DNA of 64,000 bases from UBA2377 sp964525935 (GTDB lineage Bacteria; Verrucomicrobiota; Verrucomicrobiia; Opitutales; Opitutaceae): NCBI GenBank assembly GCA_964525935.1, contig CAZGJZ010000005.1, positions 186,001-250,000 of the forward strand, read 5' to 3'. Every line of letters begins with the position of its first letter. Within the stretch, counting starts at the first letter, position 1. Shown one piece after another: positions 1 to 12,702 of the stretch. The position numbers and the translations under genes were made by a program. A model generated the notes under the pieces. That model did not search any database, was not told the DNA's origin, and saw nothing but the letters and a program-made list of their open reading frames with translations.

Positions 1-420
1 GTCGCCGACGCAGATGAAAAAATCCGACGTCGCGCTGTCCGGTGCGAGACGCGCCATGGAAATCGCGCCGTCGACATGTTTCAGGCCGGTGTCGCGCGTG
101 CGTTCGAGCGCGATGGCGGGGCCGTCCTGCTTTTCGTGCACGGGATTGATGCCGGCCTGGATGACTTCGATCTTGATGGGGCTGGCGGCCTGATTGTCGG
201 GCTTCACCGTGCGGTGAAAGCGGCCACCGTCGTAAAAACCGCGGTCGACGTAGCGGAGAAAATTAGCGGTCGTCGCCGGCGCCCGTCCCGCGTCGAGGGC
301 GAGTTCGATCTCGCCGCATTCGGTGGTGAGCAGCACGCGGATGATTTCGGCGCGCGCCGCGGTGGCGAGGCACAAGCCGAGAAAGAGCAGCCGGAAAAAA
401 CGGGCGAAGTGGATTTTCAT
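1..420 (-). CDS. Cyclophilin-type peptidyl-prolyl isomerase, exported (partial)
   Basis: The gene reads leftwards from an ATG at 420 and is cut off by the window start, so only about 140 N-terminal residues are visible. An N-terminal signal peptide (about residues 1-24, basic start, Leu-rich core, ending ARA) is followed by a cyclophilin fold start: TTECGEIELALD, then NFLRYVDRGFYDGGRFHR, the usual cyclophilin loop with the catalytic-region FHR. It should catalyse proline cis-trans isomerisation of exported proteins in the periplasm. The start codon overlaps the stop of the upstream GH43 gene (ATGA), so translation is probably coupled. Catalytic residues past the edge cannot be checked. Confidence 0.85.
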   Translation of the reverse strand, partial: MKIHFARFFRLLFLGLCLATAARAEIIRVLLTTECGEIELALDAGRAPATTANFLRYVDRGFYDGGRFHRTVKPDNQAASPIKIEVIQAGINPVHEKQDGPAIALERTRDTGLKHVDGAISMARLAPDSATSDFFICVGD

Positions 421-1337
421 GAGGGCAGGGGAGTTTGGAGCTGGAGTCGGCCGTCGGTTTCCTCGATCGGGAAAAAGCGCGGATGCTCGGGCGCGGGGCT
501 GTTGGGTTGGTGCAGGGTCAGGTATTTTTTGCCGTCAAAGCCGCTGAAAATCATGGCATGCCCGCCGTCGGCGCCAAAGAAGGGGAGCGCGTCAAATTCC
601 CACGGGCCGCGCAGATCGCCGGAGGGCGAGCGCGCGAGGCCGGTTGCGTAGCCGGCGTCGTTCCAACTCGAGAACAACAGGGCGAGCTTGCCGTCGCGCA
701 GGCGAAACGGCCACGCGCCGTCGGCCACGTAGCACGGCGGCAGGCCCTGTTTGTCGCGCTCGGCCTGCCACGGCGGAATTTTCACCCACGGCGCGGCGTT
801 GACGGGAAACACTTCGATGGCCGGTCCGGCGGCGGCGGAAAAATCCTCGCGCAGCGGCACAGCCGAGTAGCGGCCGACGGTGACTTGCGGCCAGTCGCGG
901 CTGAAGATCATCCACGGTTGACCGTCAGGTGCGAGGTAGAGCGTGCCATCGAGGCATTCGCAATCAGCCGGCGTGACGGGGCCGTGGCTGTGCGGCTGAA
1001 AGGGACCGAGCGGATGATCGGCGACGAGGATCTGCGTGCCCCGGTGCACGGTCGGCGACTTGAAGCTCGCGAACATGTAGTAACGGCCGCGCCACACGTG
1101 CACCTCGGGCGCCCAGAATTCGGACTGGCTCCAAAAATCCGGGGCCGGCCGGAACGCGGGAAACGGTCCCTCCCAGTGAATCAGATCGCGGCTGCGATAC
1201 GTGTTGAAACCCTCGGCCGGGTGGCCGGGCCACGGATTCTTGTCAGTCGTGCCGTAGAGATAATAAACCCGTTCGGCCGCCACGGGCAGCACGAACGGGT
1301 CGCGAATCTGAATGTCGTTCGCGCGCAGCAGAGACAT
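417..1337 (-). CDS. Glycoside hydrolase family 43-like protein
   Basis: 306 residues, no signal peptide, so probably cytoplasmic. The N-terminus has the GH43 hallmark IRDPFVLPV (the Asp at residue 13 fits the catalytic base), followed by YYLYGTT, the WAPEVHVWRGRYYMFAS motif and CLDGTLYLAPDGQPW, all typical of the five-bladed propeller of arabinanases and beta-xylosidases. It would hydrolyse arabino- or xylo-configured glycosides; the substrate cannot be read from sequence. It begins 39 bp after the recA stop and shares an ATGA overlap with the cyclophilin gene, so it is likely co-transcribed with one or both. Family call is firm; specificity is unknown. Confidence 0.85.
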   Translation of the reverse strand: MSLLRANDIQIRDPFVLPVAAERVYYLYGTTDKNPWPGHPAEGFNTYRSRDLIHWEGPFPAFRPAPDFWSQSEFWAPEVHVWRGRYYMFASFKSPTVHRGTQILVADHPLGPFQPHSHGPVTPADCECLDGTLYLAPDGQPWMIFSRDWPQVTVGRYSAVPLREDFSAAAGPAIEVFPVNAAPWVKIPPWQAERDKQGLPPCYVADGAWPFRLRDGKLALLFSSWNDAGYATGLARSPSGDLRGPWEFDALPFFGADGGHAMIFSGFDGKKYLTLHQPNSPAPEHPRFFPIEETDGRLQLQTPLPS

Positions 1338-1376
1338 GCTGGAATCTACTGCGCGGAGCGCGAAGAGTAGCTGGAC

Positions 1377-2450
1377 TTACGCCTCGGCTTCGGCGCTGGC
1401 GGGTTCGCCGACCTTGATCGTGACCTTTTCCATGATCGCCTTGGAGACTTTCTCGGCGAGTTCGGGCTTTTCCTTGAGCGCGGCCTTGGCGGCATCGCGA
1501 CCCTGGCCGACGAGCGCGCCTTCGAACGCGATCCATGCGCCTTTCTTTTCGAGAATCTTGTGCTCGAGGCCGAGGTCGAGAAGCGAGCCGAGCTTCGAGA
1601 TGCCTTCGTCATACATGATGTCGAATTCGACCTCGGTGAACGGCGGGGCGACCTTGTTTTTGACGACCTTGATCTTGGTGCGGTTGCCGATGACCTTGCC
1701 CTCGGGCGTCTTGATCTGGTCCTTGCGGCGGATGTCGAGACGCACGGAAGCGAAGAACTTCAGCGCGCGGCCGCCGGAAGTCGTCTCGGGGCTGCCGAAC
1801 ATGACGCCGATCTTTTCGCGGATCTGGTTGGTGAAAATGCAGACGCAGTTGGTCTTGCTGACGACGGCGGTGAGGCGGCGCATGGCTTGCGACATGAGGC
1901 GGGCCTGGCTGCCCATGGTCATGTCACCCATCTGGCCGTCGAGTTCGGCCTTGGTGATGAGGGCGGCGACGGAGTCGAGCACGATGACGTCGATCGAGTT
2001 GGAGCGGATGAGCGTCTCCATGATGTTGAGCGCGTCTTCGCCGGAGTCGGGCTGCGAAACGAGGAGGTCGTCGAGATTCACGCCGACGACGCGGGCGTAT
2101 TTCGGGTCGAGCGCGTGCTCGACGTCGATGAACGCGGCGAGGCCGCCTTTTTTCTGGGCCTCGGCGATGACGCTGAGACAGAAGGTCGTTTTACCGGAGG
2201 ATTCCGGGCCGTAGATTTCGATGATGCGGCCTTTCGGCAGACCGCCGACGCCGAGCGCGAGGTCCACGGCGAGCGAGCCGGTGGAGAGCGTCTCGACCTT
2301 CATCTTGGCATTGCTGCCGAGACGCATGATCGAGCCTTCGCCGAACTGTTTCGTGATCGAGGAAAGGGCGAGATCGATGTTCTTGTCGCGGCCGGGAGCG
2401 GCGGGGACGACAGCGGCGGAGGAAGTTTTGGCGGGAGCGGCTTTGGACAT
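1377..2450 (-). CDS. recA: Recombinase RecA
   Basis: 357 residues, normal RecA length. A variable Ala/Pro-rich N-terminus (about 20 residues) precedes the conserved core: ITKQFGEGSIMRLG, Walker A GPESSGKT at 81-88, the Walker B-like VIVLDSVAALI, loop L1/L2 region with MSQAMRRLT and TNQIREKIGVMFGSPETTSGG, and the acidic/alanine C-tail. It forms the ATP-dependent filament for homologous recombination and induces LexA self-cleavage. The preceding divergence-free spacer (2451-2573) holds a small dyad that could be an operator. Downstream GH43 is only 39 bp away, an unusual partner. Confidence 0.98.
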   Translation of the reverse strand: MSKAAPAKTSSAAVVPAAPGRDKNIDLALSSITKQFGEGSIMRLGSNAKMKVETLSTGSLAVDLALGVGGLPKGRIIEIYGPESSGKTTFCLSVIAEAQKKGGLAAFIDVEHALDPKYARVVGVNLDDLLVSQPDSGEDALNIMETLIRSNSIDVIVLDSVAALITKAELDGQMGDMTMGSQARLMSQAMRRLTAVVSKTNCVCIFTNQIREKIGVMFGSPETTSGGRALKFFASVRLDIRRKDQIKTPEGKVIGNRTKIKVVKNKVAPPFTEVEFDIMYDEGISKLGSLLDLGLEHKILEKKGAWIAFEGALVGQGRDAAKAALKEKPELAEKVSKAIMEKVTIKVGEPASAEAEA

Positions 2451-2498
2451 GGCGGACAGGGTTTAAGTTAGTGGAGAACGCAGTTTAGCAGGGGGTGG

Positions 2499-2514
2499 TG
2501 ACAACGTTATGTCA
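2499..2514. promoter_or_regulatory. Small dyad upstream of recA, possible operator
   Basis: TGACA and TGTCA arms at 2499-2503 and 2510-2514 flank a 6-bp centre, about 50-65 bp upstream of the recA start. Position suits a promoter operator such as a LexA site, but the motif does not match a box I can name, and no convincing -35/-10 pair was found next to it. Weak evidence. Confidence 0.25.
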
Positions 2515-2573
2515 GGAGACTTTCCGCGCCGGTTGGGGCGCGCAAGGCCGGAGTGGGCGGAAACCGCGGGAAA

Positions 2574-2942
2574 TCAATGCGTCGGCGGTGTGCTGCCCGG
2601 CTTGAAGGCCGTGGCGAAGAAAACCGCGAGCAGGATGAAGCCAAAACTCACGGCGTAGTTCCAGGTGAGCTTTTCCTTCAGCACGAGCCACGCGAAGACG
2701 ACGAACACCGCGAGCGTGATGCACTCCTGGATGATTTTCAGCTGATAGCCGCTGAAGCCGGCCTGCAGGTAACCCGAGCGGTTGGCGGGCACCATCAGGC
2801 AATACTCAAAAAACGCGATGCCCCACGAAATCAGGATGACGTAGAGCAGGGATTTGCCCTCGAGAAACTTGAACTTCAGGTGCCCATACCACGCGAGCGT
2901 CATGAAGATATTTGAGGCGACGAGGAGAAGAATGGTTTTCAT
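2574..2942 (-). CDS. DUF486 / DMT-like small membrane protein
   Basis: 122 residues with four hydrophobic helices (about residues 2-18, 30-50, 70-88 and 96-112). The start MKTILLLVASNIFMTLAWYGHLKF and the later EYCLMVPANRSGY and IIQECITLAVFVVFAW match the DUF486 family, small relatives of drug/metabolite transporters. Transported substrate is unknown; such short proteins usually need to dimerise. It stands alone between recA and the epimerase gene, with no coupled neighbour, so context adds nothing to function. Confidence 0.8.
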   Translation of the reverse strand: MKTILLLVASNIFMTLAWYGHLKFKFLEGKSLLYVILISWGIAFFEYCLMVPANRSGYLQAGFSGYQLKIIQECITLAVFVVFAWLVLKEKLTWNYAVSFGFILLAVFFATAFKPGSTPPTH

Positions 2943-2981
2943 GGAAAGAGCGGATGAACCCGGATGGAAGGGAGCGCAGAA

Positions 2982-3000
2982 TGTAACCTATTAGGTTACA
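2982..3000. repeat. Perfect inverted repeat TGTAACCTA-T-TAGGTTACA
   Basis: Two 9-bp arms separated by one base, in the spacer between the DUF486 gene start and the epimerase stop. An almost identical palindrome lies inside the beta-mannosidase coding region (34173-34197), which suggests a dispersed element rather than a local terminator; no T-tract follows it on either strand. Confidence 0.7.
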
Positions 3001-3014
3001 AACGGGATTGGCGG

Positions 3015-4007
3015 CTAGAGTTTGTAGTAGTCGCGGAACCAGGTGACGAAGCGCGCGAGGCCTTCCTCCAGCGACACGCGCGGTTCGTAACCGACGGCGG
3101 CGCGGATGCGCGTGAGGTCGGCGCAGGTTTCAAACATGTCGCCGGGCTGCGGCGGGGCGAGTTCGAGCTGCGCGTCACGGCCGAGCAGTTGCTCGAGCAT
3201 GCGCACGAAAAGCAGGGTTTCGACGGCGCGGTTGTGGCCGAGATTGAATATGCGGCAGGGCGACGCGGCGGCGCCCGTGGTGGCGAGGTCGCGCGCAGGC
3301 GGGTAGAGCAGAACTTTGAGGAGGCCGTCGACGATGTCGTCGATGTAAGTGAAATCGCGGAGGTTTTTGCCCTCGTTGAACAACTTGAGCGGGCGGCCTT
3401 CGCAGATGGCGCGGGCAAAAATCGTCGGCGCCATGTCGGGGCGGCCCCACGGGCCATAGGCGGTGAAAAAGCGCAGGCCGGTGATCGCGAGACCATGCAG
3501 GTGCGCGTAGCTGTGCGCCATGACTTCGTTGGCCTTTTTGGTCGCGCCGTAAAACGACACGGGGCGGTCGGTGCTGGCATCCTCGCGGAAAGGCACCTGC
3601 GCGCCCGCGCCGTAAACGCTGCTGCTCGACGCGAACACGATATGCTTGGGCGGCCGAGTGCGGCAGGCCTCAAGCACGCTGGTGAAGCCCGCGAGGTTGC
3701 TGTGCACGTAGGCGGAGGGATTCTCCATGCTGTAGCGCACGCCGGCCTGCGCGCCGAGGTGCACGACGTAGTCGGGCTTGAACTGCGCGTAGATGCCCGC
3801 GAACGCCGGCGCGTCGGCGAAGTCGGCCTGCACGAAGCGAAATTTATCCAACGCCGTCAGCGCCTCAAGGCGGGCGCGCTTCAGCTCGACGGGGTAATAG
3901 TCGTTGAGGTTGTCCACGCCGAGGACTTCGCAGCGCTTGGTTTCAGCGAGGCGGCGGCTGACATGGTGGCCGATGAAGCCGGCGGCACCGGTGACGAGGA
4001 CTTTCAT
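3015..4007 (-). CDS. NAD-dependent epimerase, UDP-glucuronate 4-epimerase type
   Basis: 330 residues, an extended short-chain dehydrogenase. The Rossmann motif TGAAGFIG lies at residues 6-13, VDNLNDYYPVELKRARL is the signature of UDP-glucuronate/UDP-galacturonate epimerases, and the catalytic set appears as SSSSVYG and SFYGATKKANE (Tyr-x3-Lys). RFFTAYGPWGRPDMA and RDFTYIDDIV complete the substrate side. It would interconvert UDP-glucuronate and UDP-galacturonate for capsule or exopolysaccharide synthesis in the cytoplasm. No other polysaccharide biosynthesis gene is adjacent. A dTDP-glucose-type dehydratase is less likely because the YYPVELK segment is diagnostic. Confidence 0.85.
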   Translation of the reverse strand: MKVLVTGAAGFIGHHVSRRLAETKRCEVLGVDNLNDYYPVELKRARLEALTALDKFRFVQADFADAPAFAGIYAQFKPDYVVHLGAQAGVRYSMENPSAYVHSNLAGFTSVLEACRTRPPKHIVFASSSSVYGAGAQVPFREDASTDRPVSFYGATKKANEVMAHSYAHLHGLAITGLRFFTAYGPWGRPDMAPTIFARAICEGRPLKLFNEGKNLRDFTYIDDIVDGLLKVLLYPPARDLATTGAAASPCRIFNLGHNRAVETLLFVRMLEQLLGRDAQLELAPPQPGDMFETCADLTRIRAAVGYEPRVSLEEGLARFVTWFRDYYKL

Positions 4008-4092
4008 CCGGCGTGTGATAGAGGGCGGCCCGCCGAGGCGCTAGGAAATTGTCAGGGCACGCGGTCGCCCGGTCGCGGCTCGACACGAAAAA

Positions 4093-4114
4093 GGCGGGGT
4101 TCGGAAACCCCGCC
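4093..4114 (-). terminator. Rho-independent terminator (minus strand)
   Basis: A 9-bp GC-rich stem (GGCGGGGTT / AACCCCGCC) with a CGGA loop is followed on the minus strand by TTTTTCG. It sits just past the phyH 3'-end fragment at 4138-4232, so it was most likely the original terminator of the phyH gene before the 1.4-kb segment arrived. Confidence 0.75.
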
Positions 4115-4137
4115 CGATTATTTAAACAATGCCCGGC

Positions 4138-4232
4138 GCGTCAGCAGCTGACGTTCTTGCCCTCGCTGCCGAAGTGCTTGAGGCGTTCCTCGGTGGAGCA
4201 CTTGGTGAGGGCTTCCGGCGAGTAGTGGTATT
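4138..4232 (-). pseudogene. Duplicated 3' end of the PhyH dioxygenase gene
   Basis: About 95 bp match the last codons of the intact gene at 5648. Positions 4138-4210 are identical to 5644-5716, and the next 22 bp differ at only a few positions. On the minus strand it still encodes YHYSPEALTKCSTEERLKHF and then GSEGKNVSC plus a TGA stop, preceded by an in-frame TAA, so nothing upstream is translated. Both copies are in the same orientation and bracket the exported-protein gene at 4366-5586. Confidence 0.9.
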
Positions 4233-4365
4233 ACGGCCCAGCACGCGTTTCCACCTTATGAGCCTGGCTCGGTTTAGAATCACAGGGCCAGGTGACTCTC
4301 GGCTTGCGTCGAAAAAACGCAGGATGAATAAGCAGGTTGTCCCGTTGCGTTCCCCCCGCTCCTCC

Positions 4366-5586
4366 ATGAAATCAATCCTCGTCGCCCTGCTTGGGCTTTC
4401 GTTGGCCGGCAATGCCGCGCTGACTTGGCATTCGCTTCAGTCCCCGGCCGCACCTTCCACGGGCGGCGTGCCGTCCCCGGCCCAATCGAGTGCCCGTGAA
4501 ACGCAATCTGCCGAAATCAAGACCTCGTCTGTGGCTGCTGCTGACGTTTCAACTCAAGCAATGGTTTGGACGAACGTCACCGACAGAGATCTCAAGACCG
4601 AGGTGCAACGCCTGCGGGCGGCCGGCCTTCCGCCCCGCATCGTGGCTGGCGTCATCGCCGCTCTGCTCAATGAGCGCTACACCGCGCGCGATCCGGCGAT
4701 CGCCCTGCCGTATTGGAAACAACGGGAAAACTCCAAGGAAGTGCGCGCAGCGCGCCGGGCGCTCGACGCCGAGCGGCGGGCGGAGTTGGCGGAGATCCTC
4801 GGGCCGGACAACATCGTCAGCAGCACGCTGTCCGACGCACAGCGCGCGCAACGCTATGGCAACCTCACCGCCAAAAAGATTGAGGCCGTTGAGCGGATCA
4901 AGCGCGACTATGGTGAAATGCGCGCCGATATTACTGGTGAGAATGACGGTATCCCAACGCCAGAGGATATACGCTCGATGTCGGAGCAGCGTAAATTGAT
5001 CGAACAGGAAGAGCTCGCCGACTTGGCAGCCATCCTGACACCCACAGAACTGGCCCAATACGAGCAACGTTCCTCCGACGTCGCCAACACGACCATGCGG
5101 CAGTTGCGAGGCATTACGATTTCCGAGGAAGAATACGTCGCGCTCTATCAGGCGCAAAAAAATTTCAAGGAAACCGCTCCGGCCTACACGAACGACAGCC
5201 AATCGTTCGCCGCGCGCCAGGCCGCGCAACAACAGCTCAATGAGCAGGTCCGCGCCGTGCTCGATGACGACCGGTTCTACGCTTACCTGAAAAACACCGA
5301 TTATAACTTCAGACGCCTGACCCAGTTCACAGAGAAATACCCGTCGGTCACGCCGGCGGCCACGTATCAACTGCAGCAGATCGAGCAGGAGGTGCAGACG
5401 ACGATGAACTTCGGTCGGGGCAAATCGGATATGGCGCAACTCCAGGCCAGGGCGACCGATTACCAGCAACGCATCCAATCGCTCCTCGGTCCGGAGGCCT
5501 ATGCCGCCTATCAGCAACAGGGCGCCGGCCGCGCGCTGGCCAGCTTCCTCCGCGTCGGTCAGAAAGCCGCGCCCGTCAAGAAATGA
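4366..5586 (+). CDS. Exported alpha-helical protein of unknown function
   Basis: 406 residues from ATG 4366. An in-frame start at 4324 is possible, but 4366 gives a clean signal sequence or membrane anchor (MKSILVALLGLSLAGNAALT). A Ser/Pro/Ala-rich linker (about residues 25-60) leads to a long, charged, mostly helical domain. It has three spaced segments of the form L-(G/T)-P-x(3-9)-Y (for example LTPTELAQYEQR and LGPEAYAAYQQQ) that recall periplasmic helical repeats. I do not recognise the family. Codon use is less GC-extreme than in neighbours, and the gene lies between two copies of the phyH 3' end, suggesting later arrival. Confidence 0.7.
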   Translation: MKSILVALLGLSLAGNAALTWHSLQSPAAPSTGGVPSPAQSSARETQSAEIKTSSVAAADVSTQAMVWTNVTDRDLKTEVQRLRAAGLPPRIVAGVIAALLNERYTARDPAIALPYWKQRENSKEVRAARRALDAERRAELAEILGPDNIVSSTLSDAQRAQRYGNLTAKKIEAVERIKRDYGEMRADITGENDGIPTPEDIRSMSEQRKLIEQEELADLAAILTPTELAQYEQRSSDVANTTMRQLRGITISEEEYVALYQAQKNFKETAPAYTNDSQSFAARQAAQQQLNEQVRAVLDDDRFYAYLKNTDYNFRRLTQFTEKYPSVTPAATYQLQQIEQEVQTTMNFGRGKSDMAQLQARATDYQQRIQSLLGPEAYAAYQQQGAGRALASFLRVGQKAAPVKK

Positions 5587-5603
5587 TTGGTTTAAACCTA
5601 TCG

Positions 5604-5623
5604 CCCCGAATGTGTGTTCGGGG
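5604..5623 (+). terminator. Hairpin after the exported-protein gene
   Basis: CCCCGAA / TTCGGGG, 7 bp with loop TGTGTG, begins 17 bp past the stop at 5586. The following TGTTTG is a poor T-tract, so terminator strength is doubtful. Confidence 0.5.
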
Positions 5624-5647
5624 TGTTTGAAGACGACGCCGGACGCG

Positions 5648-6526
5648 TCAGCAGCTGACGTTCTTGCCCTCGCTGCCGAAGTGCTTGAGGCGTTCCTCGG
5701 TGGAGCACTTGGTGAGGTTTTCGGGCGAATAGTGGTATTGCAGCGCGCGGCGGCGGTTCGGCGAGGTGTTGTGCGGCGTGCCGTGTGGCAGCATGCCGTC
5801 GAACAGCAGGAGTCCGCCGGGTTGCAACGGGGCGGCGACGGACTGCGTGCCCATCATCTGGTTGTCGCAGATCTGCCAGTCGCGGCGCTGGAAATGGATC
5901 TTCGGGCCTTCCTTGTGGCGGCCGGGGAGGATTTGCATGCAGCCGTTGGCGACGGTGGCCTCGTCGAGCGCGATCCACACGCCGACGACCGGGGTGCCGA
6001 GCGGGAAATCGAAATACGCGTGATCCTGGTGCCAGGGTTTCTCGCGGCCGAGGCGCGGCGGCTTGATGAGCGCCATGTCCTGAAACATGTGGGGCGTCTT
6101 GTCACCGATGAGCGTGCGGATAACCGCGAGCAGCTTCGGGTGGTGCGAGAGGGCCTTGAGGCGCGCGTCGTATTCGACGAAATACCAGAGCTTGCGGATG
6201 TAGTCCTGCTTCTGCTCGGGCGACAGCGTGGGGATGAGGTCCTTGGCCTTCGCTTCAAAATGGAGGCCGTTGAAGTCGGGGCGCTTGCCATTGATGAGAT
6301 CGACCACGCCTTGCAGGGCGTCGGCGGTTTCGGTCGGCGTGAAGGCCTTCCGGACCATCAGGTAGCCGTTGTCGCGGTAGAACTGGATCTCCTTCGGGCC
6401 GATGTCTTCGAAGCGATCGACGCCGAAACCGGTGGCGGCCGGCTGATACAGCTCGGGCGCGTGCATTTCGGAGCCGGGATCGAACTGGACCTCGGGTTTG
6501 GCGGGGGTGGAGGTGGCGGTGCTCAT
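5648..6526 (-). CDS. Phytanoyl-CoA dioxygenase (PhyH) family protein
   Basis: 292 residues from ATG 6526 (MSTATSTPAKPEV); an upstream ATG at 6583 would add a non-conserved tail. The Fe(II)/2-oxoglutarate oxygenase core is visible: KPWHQDHAYFDFPLG carries the HxD metal motif, GVWIALDEATVANGCMQILPGRHKEG is the usual PhyH strand, and GMLPHGTPHNTSPNRRRAL supplies the distal His and the 2-oxoglutarate-binding Arg. It should hydroxylate a small substrate in the cytoplasm, not necessarily phytanoyl-CoA. It is divergent from an AraC regulator with an 87-bp shared spacer, so it is probably the regulator's target. Its 3' end is duplicated at 4138-4232. Confidence 0.88.
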   Translation of the reverse strand: MSTATSTPAKPEVQFDPGSEMHAPELYQPAATGFGVDRFEDIGPKEIQFYRDNGYLMVRKAFTPTETADALQGVVDLINGKRPDFNGLHFEAKAKDLIPTLSPEQKQDYIRKLWYFVEYDARLKALSHHPKLLAVIRTLIGDKTPHMFQDMALIKPPRLGREKPWHQDHAYFDFPLGTPVVGVWIALDEATVANGCMQILPGRHKEGPKIHFQRRDWQICDNQMMGTQSVAAPLQPGGLLLFDGMLPHGTPHNTSPNRRRALQYHYSPENLTKCSTEERLKHFGSEGKNVSC

Positions 6527-6613
6527 GGGGTCGTGGGTGTAAGGGCCAAAAGTTGCCACAATTCGGTTTGCGCCGCCATGCACGCCGCCGCTATTTATTT
6601 GTGTTTATCCGCT

Positions 6614-7444
6614 ATGATCAAAATCGCCCAACAGCGTTGCGAGCCGCGCCTCAGCCAAATGGGGCGGGTGCGGTGCGAGCCGGGCTGGCATCTCGGGCGC
6701 GGCTGGTCGCACGGGTTGGAGGACTTCGACCTGTGGTTTGTCTGGGCGGGGCGCGGCCGGATGTGGCTCGACCGGGGCGAGATTGCCCTGACGCCGGGCA
6801 CCTGCGTGTGGATGCGCCCGGGCAGCCGCTATGAGGCGGAGCAGGATCCGGCGGAGCGGCTGGGGGTAAACTATCTCCATTTCACGTTGCACCGGCCGGG
6901 CGCCCATTTGCCTTTATCCGCTTTCACGCCGCCGTTCGAGGTGTTGCGCACGCGGCAGGTGGAACTCGTGGACGGGCTCATGCAGCGCGTGATCGAGCTG
7001 GGGGCGGATCCGGTCGGCGGGCAGGTGGGCGCGGTGCTGTTCGGCGGGTTGCTCATGGAGCTGGTCCGCGAGCATGCGGCGACGACGGCGAGTGGCGGGC
7101 CGGGGACGGAGCAGCATCACCGCGATGCGATTTTGCGCGTCGCGGCGCAGATTCGCGAAAATCCCGGCCGCGTGCCGCCGGTGGCGAAGCTGGCGCGCAC
7201 GGCGGGCTACAGCGTGGATCATTTTTCCCGGGTTTTCCTGAAGGTCACCGGCCGGCGGCCGCAGGATTATGTGATCCAGGCGCGGGTTGGCCGCGCACGG
7301 CAATTGCTCGCCGAATCCGACCTCACGGTGGGCATGGTGGCGGAGGCGCTGGGCTTCCAGGACATCTTTTATTTTTCACGACAGTTCCGCCAGCAAACCG
7401 GCCAGACGCCGACGGAATTTCGCCGCGGTTTGCGCCGCGCATAA
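6614..7444 (+). CDS. AraC-family transcriptional regulator
   Basis: 276 residues from ATG 6614; an in-frame ATG at 6578 is possible. The N-terminal half is a cupin-like sensor (FDLWFVWAGRGRMWLDRGEIAL, PGTCVWMRPGSRYEAEQD). The C-terminal roughly 100 residues hold two helix-turn-helix motifs: VAKLARTAGYSVDHFSRVFL, then VGMVAEALGFQDIFYFSRQF with the closing PTEFRRG. Sugar or small-molecule-responsive activation of the divergent phyH gene is the simplest reading. The arrangement recurs at 23.9-25.7 kb with a different regulator and a different PhyH protein. Confidence 0.9.
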   Translation: MIKIAQQRCEPRLSQMGRVRCEPGWHLGRGWSHGLEDFDLWFVWAGRGRMWLDRGEIALTPGTCVWMRPGSRYEAEQDPAERLGVNYLHFTLHRPGAHLPLSAFTPPFEVLRTRQVELVDGLMQRVIELGADPVGGQVGAVLFGGLLMELVREHAATTASGGPGTEQHHRDAILRVAAQIRENPGRVPPVAKLARTAGYSVDHFSRVFLKVTGRRPQDYVIQARVGRARQLLAESDLTVGMVAEALGFQDIFYFSRQFRQQTGQTPTEFRRGLRRA

Positions 7445-7545
7445 GCTGGACGCGGGTTATGCCAAAGATTTCCTAAAGTTGCTCTTGCCCGGGAAAAATC
7501 GTGCCCTATACCTTGCACGACTTTTGCCCTGCGTCATCCTATCGC

Positions 7546-7881
7546 ATGAAAATCAAAGCTTATCTCAAGCCCCAGTGTGGCTGGTCCAATGGCGTGCGCG
7601 CCGTGTTGCGCAAGCACAGCCTGGCCTATGAGGATATCGATATCATCAATAATCGGGCAAATTACGCGGAAATGGTCCAAAAGTCCGGCCAGCCGCTTTC
7701 TCCCTGCGTGGAAATCGACGGCGTCATGCTCGCCGACATTTCCGGCGAAGAGGTCGAGAACTACCTTCTCAGCAACGATCTGGTGAAACCCACCGATGCC
7801 GCCACCGGTGTGCCCACGAATGCGGGCTGCTCTGACGCGGAACACGCCAAAATGGCCACTAAAACTGTCCGCTTCTTCTAA
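7546..7881 (+). CDS. Glutaredoxin-like protein, single-Cys CGWS active site
   Basis: 111 residues. MKIKAYLKPQCGWSNGVRAVL fits the thioredoxin-fold first strand and active-site helix, with CGWS in place of the usual CPYC or CGFS. SPCVEIDGVMLADISGEEVENYL is the cis-Pro strand and the glutathione-binding helix. A second Cys follows the cis-Pro, which is unusual and could pair with the active-site Cys. It probably acts as a monothiol glutaredoxin in redox repair or iron-sulfur handling. Start chosen at ATG 7546; the longer frame lacks homology. A strong terminator follows, so it is monocistronic. Confidence 0.75.
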   Translation: MKIKAYLKPQCGWSNGVRAVLRKHSLAYEDIDIINNRANYAEMVQKSGQPLSPCVEIDGVMLADISGEEVENYLLSNDLVKPTDAATGVPTNAGCSDAEHAKMATKTVRFF

Positions 7882-7912
7882 CGCTGAGAGCTCTCCGCAC
7901 TAACAACGCTCC

Positions 7913-7949
7913 GGGCCGGCTCTCGCAAAATGCGACCGGCCCTTTTTTT
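7913..7949 (+). terminator. Rho-independent terminator after glutaredoxin
   Basis: Stem GGGCCGG (7913-7919) / CCGGCCC (7936-7942), with a smaller inner TCGCA/TGCGA stem, runs directly into seven T residues. It insulates gltB from the glutaredoxin gene. Confidence 0.9.
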
Positions 7950-8045
7950 GTCCCCACACTTTCACCCTCGCGCCACCTCCCTCCCACCACCGCCTGACCA
8001 GCCAGTGGCACGACTCCAGCTCCTAACACCACTTTTACCACCACG

Positions 8046-12695
<4,650 letters not shown>

Positions 12696-12702
12696 AACCA
12701 AG

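Noticed and set aside
5501..7444. Long open frame merging phyH antisense with the AraC gene
   Set aside because: The N-terminal part is antisense to phyH; the regulator starts at 6614 (or 6578).
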